Of a DNA stretch of 24,488 bases, positions 16,167 through 24,488 are shown piece by piece (the stretch's first letter is position 1; every line of letters begins with the position of its first letter). This stretch comes from an uncultured Thermoguttaceae bacterium. Its GTDB lineage: Bacteria > Planctomycetota > Planctomycetia > Pirellulales > Thermoguttaceae. Under the pieces are notes generated by a model. It was not told where the DNA came from, made no database searches, and was given only the letters and a program-made list of their open reading frames with translations. The position numbers were made by a program, and so were the translations under genes. The DNA lies in NCBI GenBank assembly GCA_934725735.1, contig CAKVCP010000021.1, positions 1-24,488 of the forward strand, in the 5' to 3' direction.

Positions 16167-17878
16167 GATTTTGGGCGCTCTGCGCGTTCCTTATGACGGC
16201 GACGACGTTCGCCGCCGCGTCGGGGCTTGCGCAGGAGGTGAAGTGGACGCCGATCTATCGCGGCGTGGCGTTGACGTCTTTCGAGGAGCAGGAGCCGCTG
16301 CGTAAAATTGTCGTAGCGCGCGTCGACGTCAAGGAGCCGGGAATCTCCTTCGTGACGACTGAGCCCAACCCGAACTTTTCCGAAGATAAAAACGAAACGG
16401 TGCGGGAAACGACGCGAACCTTCCTCGAACGCAACGGTCTCGCGCTTGCGGTCAACGGAAACTACTACACCCCCTTTGGCGGACGGACGATTACGAAGCC
16501 CGGCGACTCCAACTTGCGCGGTTTAGCGGTCTGCAACGGTTTCGTCGAGTCTCGACCTGAACCGGGCTTTCCTTCTTTTGTCGTCAAGCGCGACGGAACC
16601 CTTGAGATTCGCGACTACGCCGTCGACGAAGATCTTTCCGACGTCTACATCGCCGTTTCCGGGCCCGCGAGCGTCCTCAGGGACGGCGCCGTCGTCGCGC
16701 AAGACAATAAAGACGTCCATCCGCGCACCGCCGTCGGATTCTCGAAGAATCGTCGTTACGTCTACTTTATGACGATCGACGGGAGACGTCCGGAACATAG
16801 CGTCGGCGCGACGTTGGAACAGGTCGGGGAGGCGCTCCTGAAAGTCGGCGCGTTCCAGGGCTTGAACCTTGACGGCGGAGGATCGACGACGATGGTCGCG
16901 CGCGATAAGGACGGTTCACCCACGATCCTCAACTGGCCGATCAACGCGATTTCTCCCGACGGGCTCCGCTTCAACGGCAATGCGATCGGCGTTACCGCGA
17001 TGGGCGCGCCGCGTAAAAGCCTCGATCGCATCACGAAGATTTACAACGACGGCTCCCCCGTCGAGTGGACGCCGACCTTCAAAGGGATCGACCTAGCGCG
17101 ATGGACCGAATACGACGGTCAGCTGCATCAAGTCTACGCCGCGCGAATCGACATGCGCGAAAAGGGCGTCGCGTTGAAGACGACCCCGCCGAACGCGGAT
17201 TTTGCGTTCGACACGCGCGAAACGACCCGACAGACGACCGCGGGATTCCTCGAAGCGACCGACGGGGTGAAGATCGCCGTCAACGCGAATTTCTATTCCC
17301 CCTTCAACGCGCAAACGATCGTCGCGCCGGGGGATTCGAATCTCTGCGGACTCGCGGTTTGCGACGGAGTCGTCGAGTCGAAGCCGGAGAAGGGTTTCCC
17401 CTCCTTTATTCAGACGAAGGACGGAAAGTTGTCGATTCGCAACGTCGATCCGGAAGAATCCCTCGACGATATTCGACTCGCCGTCTCGGGTAATATGATC
17501 GTCCTCAAGGGGGGCGACGTAGCGCCGCAAGGGGACAAATCGGCGCATCCGCGCACGGCGGTGGGATATTCCGCCGATCAACGCTATCTTTATCTGATCG
17601 CGATCGACGGACGTCAGAAGGAATATAGCGTCGGCGCGACGTACGAAGACGTCGGAAGAGCGTTGAAGCTTTGCGGGGCGTGGGACGGTTTGAATCTTGA
17701 CGGGGGCGGATCGACGACGATGGCGGTTCGCGGCGACGACGAAAAGGCGATCGTTGTGAATCGACCGATTAACGGAACTCCCGACAGACTTCGTTTCAAC
17801 GCGAATTCGCTCGGGGCGACGGCGGAAGGCGCGATTTTGACGCCGACCCCGGACGGTCGCGACGCGGCGAAAAAGTAA
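16145..17878 (+). CDS. Secreted tandem phosphodiester glycosidase (NAGPA-domain) protein
   Basis: A 577-residue exported protein with a signal peptide (hydrophobic 8-28, cleavage near AQ-EV at 30) and two consecutive copies of the NAGPA/phosphodiester glycosidase domain. The copies span about 33-287 and 307-563 and are offset by about 275 residues. Matching motifs are NGNYYTPF (104) and NANFYSPF (380), PGDSNLRGLAVC (119) and PGDSNLCGLAVC (395), HPRTAVGF (192) and HPRTAVGY (468), and NLDGGGSTTM in both (241 and 517). The family is named for the human enzyme that uncovers mannose 6-phosphate. Bacterial members are thought to act on sugar phosphodiesters in the envelope or exopolysaccharide, so that role is an inference here. 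Both copies keep the signature, so neither looks decayed. AGGAGG is found just before the ATG at 16145, inside the end of lnt. A terminator follows the stop. Confidence 0.9.
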   Translation: MRRGISLRFWALCAFLMTATTFAAASGLAQEVKWTPIYRGVALTSFEEQEPLRKIVVARVDVKEPGISFVTTEPNPNFSEDKNETVRETTRTFLERNGLALAVNGNYYTPFGGRTITKPGDSNLRGLAVCNGFVESRPEPGFPSFVVKRDGTLEIRDYAVDEDLSDVYIAVSGPASVLRDGAVVAQDNKDVHPRTAVGFSKNRRYVYFMTIDGRRPEHSVGATLEQVGEALLKVGAFQGLNLDGGGSTTMVARDKDGSPTILNWPINAISPDGLRFNGNAIGVTAMGAPRKSLDRITKIYNDGSPVEWTPTFKGIDLARWTEYDGQLHQVYAARIDMREKGVALKTTPPNADFAFDTRETTRQTTAGFLEATDGVKIAVNANFYSPFNAQTIVAPGDSNLCGLAVCDGVVESKPEKGFPSFIQTKDGKLSIRNVDPEESLDDIRLAVSGNMIVLKGGDVAPQGDKSAHPRTAVGYSADQRYLYLIAIDGRQKEYSVGATYEDVGRALKLCGAWDGLNLDGGGSTTMAVRGDDEKAIVVNRPINGTPDRLRFNANSLGATAEGAILTPTPDGRDAAKK

Positions 17879-17891
17879 GCGCGCAATAAAA

Positions 17892-17927
17892 AACGCCTCG
17901 ACGCGAGTCGTCGGGGCGTTGCGTTTT
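17892..17927. terminator. Bidirectional terminator
   Basis: An 11-base-pair stem (17892-17902 with 17910-17920, one G-T) closes a seven-base loop. The plus strand continues GCGTTTT. On the minus strand the stem is followed by six T. It serves both the NAGPA gene and the convergent small acidic gene, and is the better terminator for the latter. Confidence 0.85.
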
Positions 17928-17942
17928 ACCGGAAAGCGTTCT

Positions 17943-18257
17943 TCAGTCGTCGTAGTCGTCTTCGAGATCGAACTCGTTATCGACGTCGTCGTCGGCGGAG
18001 AAGAGCGTCTGTTCGGGGGCCGGGTCTTCCAGTTCGTAGACGTCTTCCTCGTCGTCAAAGTCGTCGTCGGCGGAGGAGATGACGGAATCTTCGGGAGGAT
18101 CAAGCTTGGCGGAATCCGCCTTCGGTTGGCCTTTGCTTTGGAGACGCTGGAGGAGTTCGAAATAAAACTCTTCCCGTTCCTCAGAAGAGAGGGCGGAGAG
18201 GTATTCTAGCGAGACTTCCCTCGGCGTTTTAGAATTTTTGGTTTTGTTCGCGGCCAT
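17943..18257 (-). CDS. Small acidic protein of unknown function
   Basis: A 104-residue soluble protein that I do not recognise. The N-terminus is basic (about 1-13), followed by a probable amphipathic helix (about 14-43, SLEYLSALSSEEREEFYFELLQR region). The last 50 residues are very rich in Asp and Glu (DDDFDDEED, DDDVDNEFDLEDDYDD) and are probably disordered. There is no signal peptide, membrane segment or Cys pair. AAGAGG lies nine bases before the ATG at 18257, and the terminator at 17892-17927 follows the stop, both of which support a real gene. The layout recalls the acidic-tailed delta subunit of Firmicutes RNA polymerase, but there is no sequence evidence for that. Confidence 0.7.
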   Translation of the reverse strand: MAANKTKNSKTPREVSLEYLSALSSEEREEFYFELLQRLQSKGQPKADSAKLDPPEDSVISSADDDFDDEEDVYELEDPAPEQTLFSADDDVDNEFDLEDDYDD

Positions 18258-18706
18258 ATAATCAACCTCTTAGTGATAGCGTTAGTCTTGAAAGGATCGA
18301 TACTTCGACGCCGTTATAGAAAGTTTATCGATAGTATTTGAAAACTCTAGGAGACTAAGGTCAAATTTCGTCGTTTTCCCGCGTCGTAGGCGTTTAGACG
18401 CGGAAAGGGAATCCAATGTCCATCGAGAATCTTTGCTGATTTGTCGATCTGCGCGCCTTGGTCGATTTCTCGAGTCAGCGCTCTTTGAACGTCATTCTAA
18501 ACGTAGAATAAATTAAACGCAAGGGATATTTTGGGAACTTATTGACGTATATTCCATCAATTGACTAGCATTTCAATTTAGAACTTGCCGCAGCGCGCCA
18601 AGCAAGGATGGCAAGCGTTCTTACTTATGATTGATTTAGCAGACGTTGTTCCGCTTTAGTCGAAGTCTTGGGAAAGGGACGCTTCTTTTGACAGGAGAAT
18701 AGTTGC
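18258..18706. other. Divergent intergenic region, no gene seen
   Basis: This 449-base gap lies between the small acidic gene (minus) and the macroglobulin gene (plus) and should hold both promoters. TTGACG and TTGACT occur near 18542 and 18562, but neither has a good -10 box at the right distance. A seven-base-pair hairpin (18379-18385 with 18397-18403) has no T tract on either strand. Codon-like periodicity is absent. Confidence 0.35.
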
Positions 18707-21700
18707 ATGAGAAGGATGAATATACAGACCGCGATTTGGCGGCGATTTCTCTGCGTCTGCGCGATCATTATCGCGTGGAGCGCGGGACTCGGGCAAGGCT
18801 CGGGCGCCGCTCAGGAGGGTGTTATGGAACGGGAACGTATTGTTAATCCGAAAACGTCGGAAATTCCCCTCGCAGGAATCTCGGCGATCTCCCCCAAGGA
18901 GGCGGATAAGCTCATGGAGGGAAAGACTCCGGACGAACTTATGGCCTGCGCTGAAAGGCTCGACTCCGAGAGGCTTTCTAAAGACGCCGTCGTCGTTCTT
19001 AAACGCGTCGTCGACGTCGGGTGGATCGACGACGACTCCTTCGCCGCGCAGGTGAAGCGCGCCCCCAACGCCGAGGATACCTATGCCCGCGCGATGCGCA
19101 GGCTCGTAAACGCCTATTATCGCACTGACGATTACGCTTCCGTCGACGCGCTCCTGGAGGAACAGGCGATGAGCCACGCGACTAGCTGGCGCACCCTGGC
19201 GCTCGTCGCCGATCTCTACGAGCAAACTCCCCGAGAACTTTATCGCGTTTCCGACGAGCTTCAGTTTGAGTTCGTCGACGGAGCGGAAACCGTTTCTCGC
19301 GTCGAACGCCTTCGAACTCGTCGATTGCAGCTATACAACGAAGCGAGGAAGCTGGCCCGCGATTATGCCGGGGCTTCCAGAAATATCAACTCGCTCATTA
19401 CTTCCCTATACTTCAGCTTTGTCGCTACCTTAAAAGAGAATCGTCCGGGCTTCTTCAAATACGAACTTCTCACCGATCTTGCGACTTTGCCCGAGGTTGA
19501 ACCGGTCTCGTACTCCGCTCCGCCTTACGGACAGGGCGCCCCCGTCGACGAGAATGGCGATCCGATCTTCTATCATGCGCCAAAGAGTTTCGAGGAGGCC
19601 GCCAACGACGGCGAGCGTATCCAAGCGCTCTACAACGAGCTATGCGAAGTCGTCCCCTCGCAACGCGCCGCCGTCCTCAAGACTCGCGCTTATGAAGCGC
19701 GCGCTTCCTACGGCGTCACGACCCTTGCCTCTTATAACGTCTGGCGTAATTTAGACGACGAACAAAAAAGGGCCGCGGCGCTCGCCTCCTTAGAAGAGCT
19801 CGCCGACAACGAGACGGTCGCGCGACTTGCCAACGGCGTCCGCTCCTTCACGCTCCCTGAGGATTATGCGTATATCGATCTGTTCCGAGAAGCGCGCGAC
19901 GAGTTCGAAAAGTCTGGAAATTTCGAAGAATCCGTATATTGGGCGCTCGCGCAAGAGTTTGAAATGCGCGGCCAATTGGAGCGCGCCGCCGACGTCTTGC
20001 GCGACGAAATCGACACGCTTAAACGCAGAGCCGAGCAGCTCAAGCTTGACTCCTACGCCCCTGAAATTATGAAACGCGCGCAAGCGTACCTGTCGCAAAT
20101 CGTCGATCCGCGCGCAGCTTTCGACGATTCGTCGCAAGTTCTCGGAGCAAAAGCGAAGCTCGTCTTGCGTTCCCGTAATTCAAAAAGCGTCAAAGTCGTC
20201 GTTCGGCGACTCGACGTCGACGCGATCTTTGATAGACTCCTCACGGAAGAATCGGAAAAGTGGCTTAATTACTCCGTAGACGGTCTCTTCAACGAGTTCA
20301 TTAACGCGCTCTCTTTGGGAAAACCGCAGAACGCTCAGGAAAAGAGGTTTATCGCCGACGTCGACCCGCCGAAAAAGTTTATCGGCAAGGAAGTCGCGTC
20401 CCTGAACGTCGCTACGGAGAACGCTACGGGTCATAAAGATTCCTTGACCGAATTCGAGATTCCGAATCTGGCGCCGGGAGCGTACCTCGTCGAGGCTCTT
20501 TCGAAAAACGGCAAGGAAGAGACGAAGGATTCCGCCGTCATTTGGACGCGTTCCGCCACCATGGCGCGACGCTTGCAAAAAATGGAAGACGGAAGCAATT
20601 CCGCGACCCTCTACTTCATGAATACCGAAAACGGCAAACCCCTCTCCAATACGAAGCTTGAAATCACCTCGCTCGGCTGGAATGGGGAAGAGCGGCGCGT
20701 TGTTCGATGCGTTAATGACAAAACGACCGATGAGAAGGGCGCCGTCAACGTCGATTTTTTCGAGAACGACCATCGGTTATTTCCAAGATTAACGGTCGTT
20801 AAGAAAGTCGACGCGAAGGGGAATAAGGAATTATGCGCGTTTAGCAACTACCTGGGCTTCTCTCGCCTGCGCCCCGAGAGCGAAACGTTCGCAGAGAAAG
20901 GGCTGGTAATTACCGACCGCCCGATCTATCGTCCGAAACAACGCGCGAACTTCAAAACGTGGATTGGATACGCGCGTTACGATAAAGACGGGTTTGATAA
21001 TTTTTGCGCGGATGAAACCGTCGCGTATATAATATATTCCCCAACTGGAGAAATCGTCGCCAAGAAGACCGGCGTTAAGCTCGATCAGTACGGCGGTTTT
21101 AGCGACTTCTTCGAGATTCCCGAATCCGCGCAATTAGGTTCTTATCGAATTTGCGTTGGAAGCGAATTCAACGAAAACGACGAGTCGCCTGCGTTGGGGC
21201 GAACTTTCGCCTCGGGCTACTTCCGCTTGGAAGAATATCGCAAGCCGGAGTTCAAAGTCTCCGTAGAAGCGCCGACGGAGCCCGTCGCGCTTGGCGATAA
21301 GTTCAAAGCGACGATTCGCGCCGACTACTATTTTGGCGCTCCCGTCGCGAACGGAAAAGTGAAATACACCGTCACGCGATCGACCCTCGACGCGCGCTGG
21401 TCTCCCCCGAGATATTGGGATTGGTTCTACGGCCCCGGATATTGGCGCATGTCGTACGACTCGCCCTGGTATCCCGGTTGGAACCGTTGGGGCGATTGCG
21501 TCGTTCCTCCTCGTCGTTTCGGAGCATCCGAAGTCGTTCTCTCCGGAGAAGGCGAATTGAACGAAGAGGGCGTCTTGGAGCTGGAAATCGATTCCTCTAT
21601 GGCGAAAAAGCTCTATCCGACGGAGAATCAGTCTTACTCGATTCAAGCGGAAGTCGTCGATGATTCGCGACGCGTTGTGACCGGAACCGGCACGGTCAAA

Positions 21701-24488
21701 GCGGCGCGCAAGCCCTTCGCGGTCGTCGCATGGTTTGACAAGGGGTTCTATCGCCAGGGCGAAACGATGACCGCGAGCTTCCAGACGCGTCGCGTCGACG
21801 GCAAGCCGGTTCTCGGAAAAGTCGTCGTGAAGCTCTACGCGATCGCGTACGACGGAGTCGACGAGGAAGGAATCGCCAAAGCGACGGAGACGGAGGTCTT
21901 CCGTGAGGAAACTAGCGCCGATGAAAACGGCGCGGGCTCCTTGAAGATCGCCGCTCCTAAGCCGGGACAATATCGCCTTTCCTGCGCGGTGACGACCGAC
22001 GAAGGTTTGAGCGAGGAAGGGGGACGCCTGATCGTCGTCTCGGGCTCTGATTCCGCCGCCGTCGGGGAAGTCGGCTCCTGCCGATTCAACGCGCTCGAAA
22101 TCATCTCCGACAAGCCGGAATATGCGCTCGGCGATACGGCGAGAATTCAAATCTCGTCGAGCAAACCCGACGCGAGCGTCTACTTCTTCACGCGCTTCGG
22201 AATGGACGTCGAATCGTCTGTTCCGCAACTAATCACGTTGCAAAACGGAGTCGCGTACGTCGACGTCAAGATCGAAGAGCGCGATCAGCCGAACTTCTAC
22301 GTCGACGCAATGACGGTCTTCGACGGGCGACTCTATCAAGAAACGCGCCAAATTTGCGTTCCGCCCGTGAAACGCGTTCTCGACGTCGAGGTTCGTCCCG
22401 CCCAGGAACGCGTTAAGCCCGGCGAGAAACTCAAGATTAAGTTGCGCCTTACCGATCCTAACGGCGAGCCCGTCGTCGGTCAAACGGTCGCGACCGTCTA
22501 CGACGCGTCTCTTGAAGCGATCTCCGGAGGGCCGAACGTCGGCGATATCCGCAAGTATTTCTGGGATTGGAAGCGCCATTCTCGCGGCGGTTTCGAGTCG
22601 ACGATCCTCGCAAGCGTTTACTCTAACGTCTTCTCGGCTCGATCTCCGCGCGTCTCTTACGACGAACGCCTGCGAATCCTGGGAAATATCTACGACTATT
22701 CCGGCTTTGTTATGGGCGCAGGCAGTCGTTATCCAGGGGCGACCAAAGCGTACAGAAAGTCTATGGTCGGGCGCGATGAAATCGCCGTAGAGGATAACGT
22801 CGCGGAGGAGGGCGCCGTCTTAATGTTTGACGCCGCGCCGAGGGCGATGGCCGCTCCTGTGATGGCGACGGCCAACGGGATGGCGAAGGCCTCCTTCATG
22901 ATGGCGAAAGATGGAAATATGGACGAGGGCGCGAGCCTTGAAGCGGAGGAGATAGGAGAAGTCCCCGCTGCCCCGGCGCCGACCGAGGAGCTTGCCGAAG
23001 CGGTCGTTCGTACGAATCTCGCCGACCTTGCATACTGGGCCGCCGACCTGACCCCCGACGACGACGGCACGATCGAAATCGAGATCGACGTTCCAGAGAA
23101 TCTCACGACGTGGAACCTCTACGCGTGGACTGTCGCCCCTGGACTGCGCGTCGGTTCCGGAAAATCCTCTTTCATCACGACGAAAGACGTGATCGTCAGG
23201 ATGGAGAAGCCCCGATTCTTGACGCGCGGCGACGAAGCGGTTCTTTCAGCCGTCGTTCATAATTACTCCGATTCCGACAAGAGCGCGACCGTCTCTCTCT
23301 CCTTCCCCGAGGGCGAAGGGAAGGAAGGCGCGCTGGAACTTCTCGATCCTCAAGAAGTGAAGGTCGACGTTCCGGTCAACGGCGCCCAGCGCGTCGACTG
23401 GCGCGTCAAAGCGACGAAGACGGGAGAGATCAATCTCCTCATGAAGGCGCTCGCGACGGGAGAGTCGGACGCGATCCAAGAATCGCTGACGATTAACGAA
23501 CACGGAATCGACAAACAAATCGCCTTCTCCGGAATGAGAACGCGCAAGCCGGGCGAGGACGAGAATTTCGTTCGAGAAATCACGACGACGATCGACGTTC
23601 CGGCGGAGCGTCGCGAAGATTCCGCGTCCTTGACGTTGCGATATTCGCCGACCCTCGCGGGCGCGATTCTCGACGCGATTCCGTATCTTTCGGATTATCC
23701 TTACGGGTGCGTGGAGCAGACGTTGAATCGGTTCCTTCCCGCGGCGATCGCGCGTAAGACGCTCGGCGATCTTGGTCTTGATCTTGAGACGATCGAGGCG
23801 AAGAGGGCGAACTTGAACGCGCAGGAACTCGGAGACGCGGCGGCTCGCGCTCGGCAGTGGAAACGCTCGACGAAGAATGACGCCGTCTTTGATTCGGAAG
23901 AGATGGATCGCATGGTTAAAGCTGGCGTCGACTCTCTGACGTCGCGTCAAAATTCCGACGGAGGTTGGGGATGGTTCTCTGGCTGCGACTCCTCCGCGCA
24001 TATCACCGCGCTGGTAACTCGAGGGCTCTACCTTGCGAAGAAGTGCGATTGCAAGGTGAACGACGCGTCCGTTGAACGCGCCGCCGAATGGCTCCTCAAC
24101 TACGAACGCGTCCAAGTCAATAAGATTTTGCGCGGACGCGTTTTAACGGAGGAGGAGAAGAACGATCCTAATAATTGGGGAACGTGGAAATACGCCGCGG
24201 ATTACGCCGACGCGTTTGTATATTGCGCGCTCGTCGAATGTGGTCGCTTGCCAAGCGCGTTTGACGACGCCTTCGTCGACCACAAAGAGGGCAAGTTGAC
24301 CGAATCGGGCGCGACGCTCGAGGGGACTCTCGCGGTGATGAAGGAGCTCCTCTGGGACGCTCGAGAAAACTTGTCGCTCTTGACGCTGGCGAGCTACGCG
24401 GAAGCGTTGGCGCTAGAAGAGAACATCGATGAGAACGCCGCGCTGAGGATCGAAACGGTCTTGCGCATCCTGGCGCAGTCGCGAAAGG
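18707..24488 (+). CDS. Alpha-2-macroglobulin family protein (5' part, runs off window)
   Basis: At least 1927 residues of a secreted thioester macroglobulin, open to the right edge. Bacterial members are protease traps of the periplasm or surface. A signal peptide covers about 1-35, with no lipobox at a cleavage position. Residues about 40-480 are helical and TPR-like. The MG domains begin with the TDRPIYRP signature (about 736-743). A Trp-rich patch (seven Trp between 898 and 928) and a Met/Ala-rich segment (about 1371-1405, seven Met) follow. The latter directly precedes the VRTNLADLAYW block and is a bait-region candidate. The thioester motif YGCVEQT has C1668 and Q1671, followed by the alpha-alpha toroid (DGGWGWF, about 1755). 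AGGAG lies nine bases before the ATG at 18707. An ATG three codons later is the alternative. The usual partner, penicillin-binding protein 1C, could lie beyond the window. Confidence 0.93.
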   Translation, partial: MRRMNIQTAIWRRFLCVCAIIIAWSAGLGQGSGAAQEGVMERERIVNPKTSEIPLAGISAISPKEADKLMEGKTPDELMACAERLDSERLSKDAVVVLKRVVDVGWIDDDSFAAQVKRAPNAEDTYARAMRRLVNAYYRTDDYASVDALLEEQAMSHATSWRTLALVADLYEQTPRELYRVSDELQFEFVDGAETVSRVERLRTRRLQLYNEARKLARDYAGASRNINSLITSLYFSFVATLKENRPGFFKYELLTDLATLPEVEPVSYSAPPYGQGAPVDENGDPIFYHAPKSFEEAANDGERIQALYNELCEVVPSQRAAVLKTRAYEARASYGVTTLASYNVWRNLDDEQKRAAALASLEELADNETVARLANGVRSFTLPEDYAYIDLFREARDEFEKSGNFEESVYWALAQEFEMRGQLERAADVLRDEIDTLKRRAEQLKLDSYAPEIMKRAQAYLSQIVDPRAAFDDSSQVLGAKAKLVLRSRNSKSVKVVVRRLDVDAIFDRLLTEESEKWLNYSVDGLFNEFINALSLGKPQNAQEKRFIADVDPPKKFIGKEVASLNVATENATGHKDSLTEFEIPNLAPGAYLVEALSKNGKEETKDSAVIWTRSATMARRLQKMEDGSNSATLYFMNTENGKPLSNTKLEITSLGWNGEERRVVRCVNDKTTDEKGAVNVDFFENDHRLFPRLTVVKKVDAKGNKELCAFSNYLGFSRLRPESETFAEKGLVITDRPIYRPKQRANFKTWIGYARYDKDGFDNFCADETVAYIIYSPTGEIVAKKTGVKLDQYGGFSDFFEIPESAQLGSYRICVGSEFNENDESPALGRTFASGYFRLEEYRKPEFKVSVEAPTEPVALGDKFKATIRADYYFGAPVANGKVKYTVTRSTLDARWSPPRYWDWFYGPGYWRMSYDSPWYPGWNRWGDCVVPPRRFGASEVVLSGEGELNEEGVLELEIDSSMAKKLYPTENQSYSIQAEVVDDSRRVVTGTGTVKAARKPFAVVAWFDKGFYRQGETMTASFQTRRVDGKPVLGKVVVKLYAIAYDGVDEEGIAKATETEVFREETSADENGAGSLKIAAPKPGQYRLSCAVTTDEGLSEEGGRLIVVSGSDSAAVGEVGSCRFNALEIISDKPEYALGDTARIQISSSKPDASVYFFTRFGMDVESSVPQLITLQNGVAYVDVKIEERDQPNFYVDAMTVFDGRLYQETRQICVPPVKRVLDVEVRPAQERVKPGEKLKIKLRLTDPNGEPVVGQTVATVYDASLEAISGGPNVGDIRKYFWDWKRHSRGGFESTILASVYSNVFSARSPRVSYDERLRILGNIYDYSGFVMGAGSRYPGATKAYRKSMVGRDEIAVEDNVAEEGAVLMFDAAPRAMAAPVMATANGMAKASFMMAKDGNMDEGASLEAEEIGEVPAAPAPTEELAEAVVRTNLADLAYWAADLTPDDDGTIEIEIDVPENLTTWNLYAWTVAPGLRVGSGKSSFITTKDVIVRMEKPRFLTRGDEAVLSAVVHNYSDSDKSATVSLSFPEGEGKEGALELLDPQEVKVDVPVNGAQRVDWRVKATKTGEINLLMKALATGESDAIQESLTINEHGIDKQIAFSGMRTRKPGEDENFVREITTTIDVPAERREDSASLTLRYSPTLAGAILDAIPYLSDYPYGCVEQTLNRFLPAAIARKTLGDLGLDLETIEAKRANLNAQELGDAAARARQWKRSTKNDAVFDSEEMDRMVKAGVDSLTSRQNSDGGWGWFSGCDSSAHITALVTRGLYLAKKCDCKVNDASVERAAEWLLNYERVQVNKILRGRVLTEEEKNDPNNWGTWKYAADYADAFVYCALVECGRLPSAFDDAFVDHKEGKLTESGATLEGTLAVMKELLWDARENLSLLTLASYAEALALEENIDENAALRIETVLRILAQSRK

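Noticed and set aside
17919..18209. Plus-strand frame giving a Val-rich hydrophobic peptide
   Set aside because: It is the antisense of the Asp/Glu-rich tail (GAC/GAA read backwards gives GTC/TTC) and starts within the terminator.
18379..18403. Seven-base-pair hairpin in the gap before the macroglobulin gene
   Set aside because: No T tract on either strand and no adjoining gene end. A regulatory role cannot be supported.
21134..22228. Minus-strand open frame within the macroglobulin gene
   Set aside because: The plus-strand frame is continuous and carries family motifs on both sides. The antisense product is Arg-rich without recognisable features.

Overview
The window looks like a chromosomal segment from an anaerobic member of the Planctomycetota. 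I infer this from three things: a signal peptidase I with a zinc ribbon and a very large insert, a large secreted alpha-2-macroglobulin with a TPR-like N-terminal region, and central metabolism through pyruvate:ferredoxin oxidoreductase. Gene families in this style occur in gut-associated relatives of the Pirellulales/Thermoguttaceae. No rRNA, tRNA, CRISPR array, transposase, integrase or phage gene was seen, and base composition is even apart from one AT-rich intergenic stretch, so this reads as ordinary core genome rather than an island.

Layout. Left end: lspA (lipoprotein signal peptidase) on the minus strand, divergent from a plus-strand series of thrC (threonine synthase), a signal peptidase I, a free-standing RNA polymerase alpha-C-terminal-domain protein and a DUF3592-type membrane protein. 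This series ends at a strong bidirectional terminator. Next come two minus-strand genes: a secreted protein fusing a serine beta-lactamase-fold domain to a CE1/esterase-D domain, and nifJ. A 675-base gap follows, carrying a near-consensus promoter and a structured RNA ending in a terminator-like hairpin. It leads into a hybrid-cluster-protein (Hcp) homologue that has lost every metal ligand. After another terminator, lnt (apolipoprotein N-acyltransferase) overlaps a secreted tandem phosphodiester glycosidase (NAGPA) protein. A bidirectional terminator separates these from a small acidic minus-strand protein. The window closes with the first 5.8 kb of an alpha-2-macroglobulin gene that runs off the right edge.

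How the genes fit together. Most of the window concerns the envelope: export and cleavage (signal peptidase I, LspA), lipoprotein maturation (LspA, Lnt), and secreted hydrolases or protease traps (the fusion hydrolase, the NAGPA tandem protein, the macroglobulin). nifJ is the main metabolic gene. The two points most worth following up are the ligand-less Hcp homologue and the structured RNA/attenuator directly upstream of it. A second attenuator-like hairpin sits just downstream of the promoter of the fusion hydrolase, so premature termination may be a recurrent control device here.
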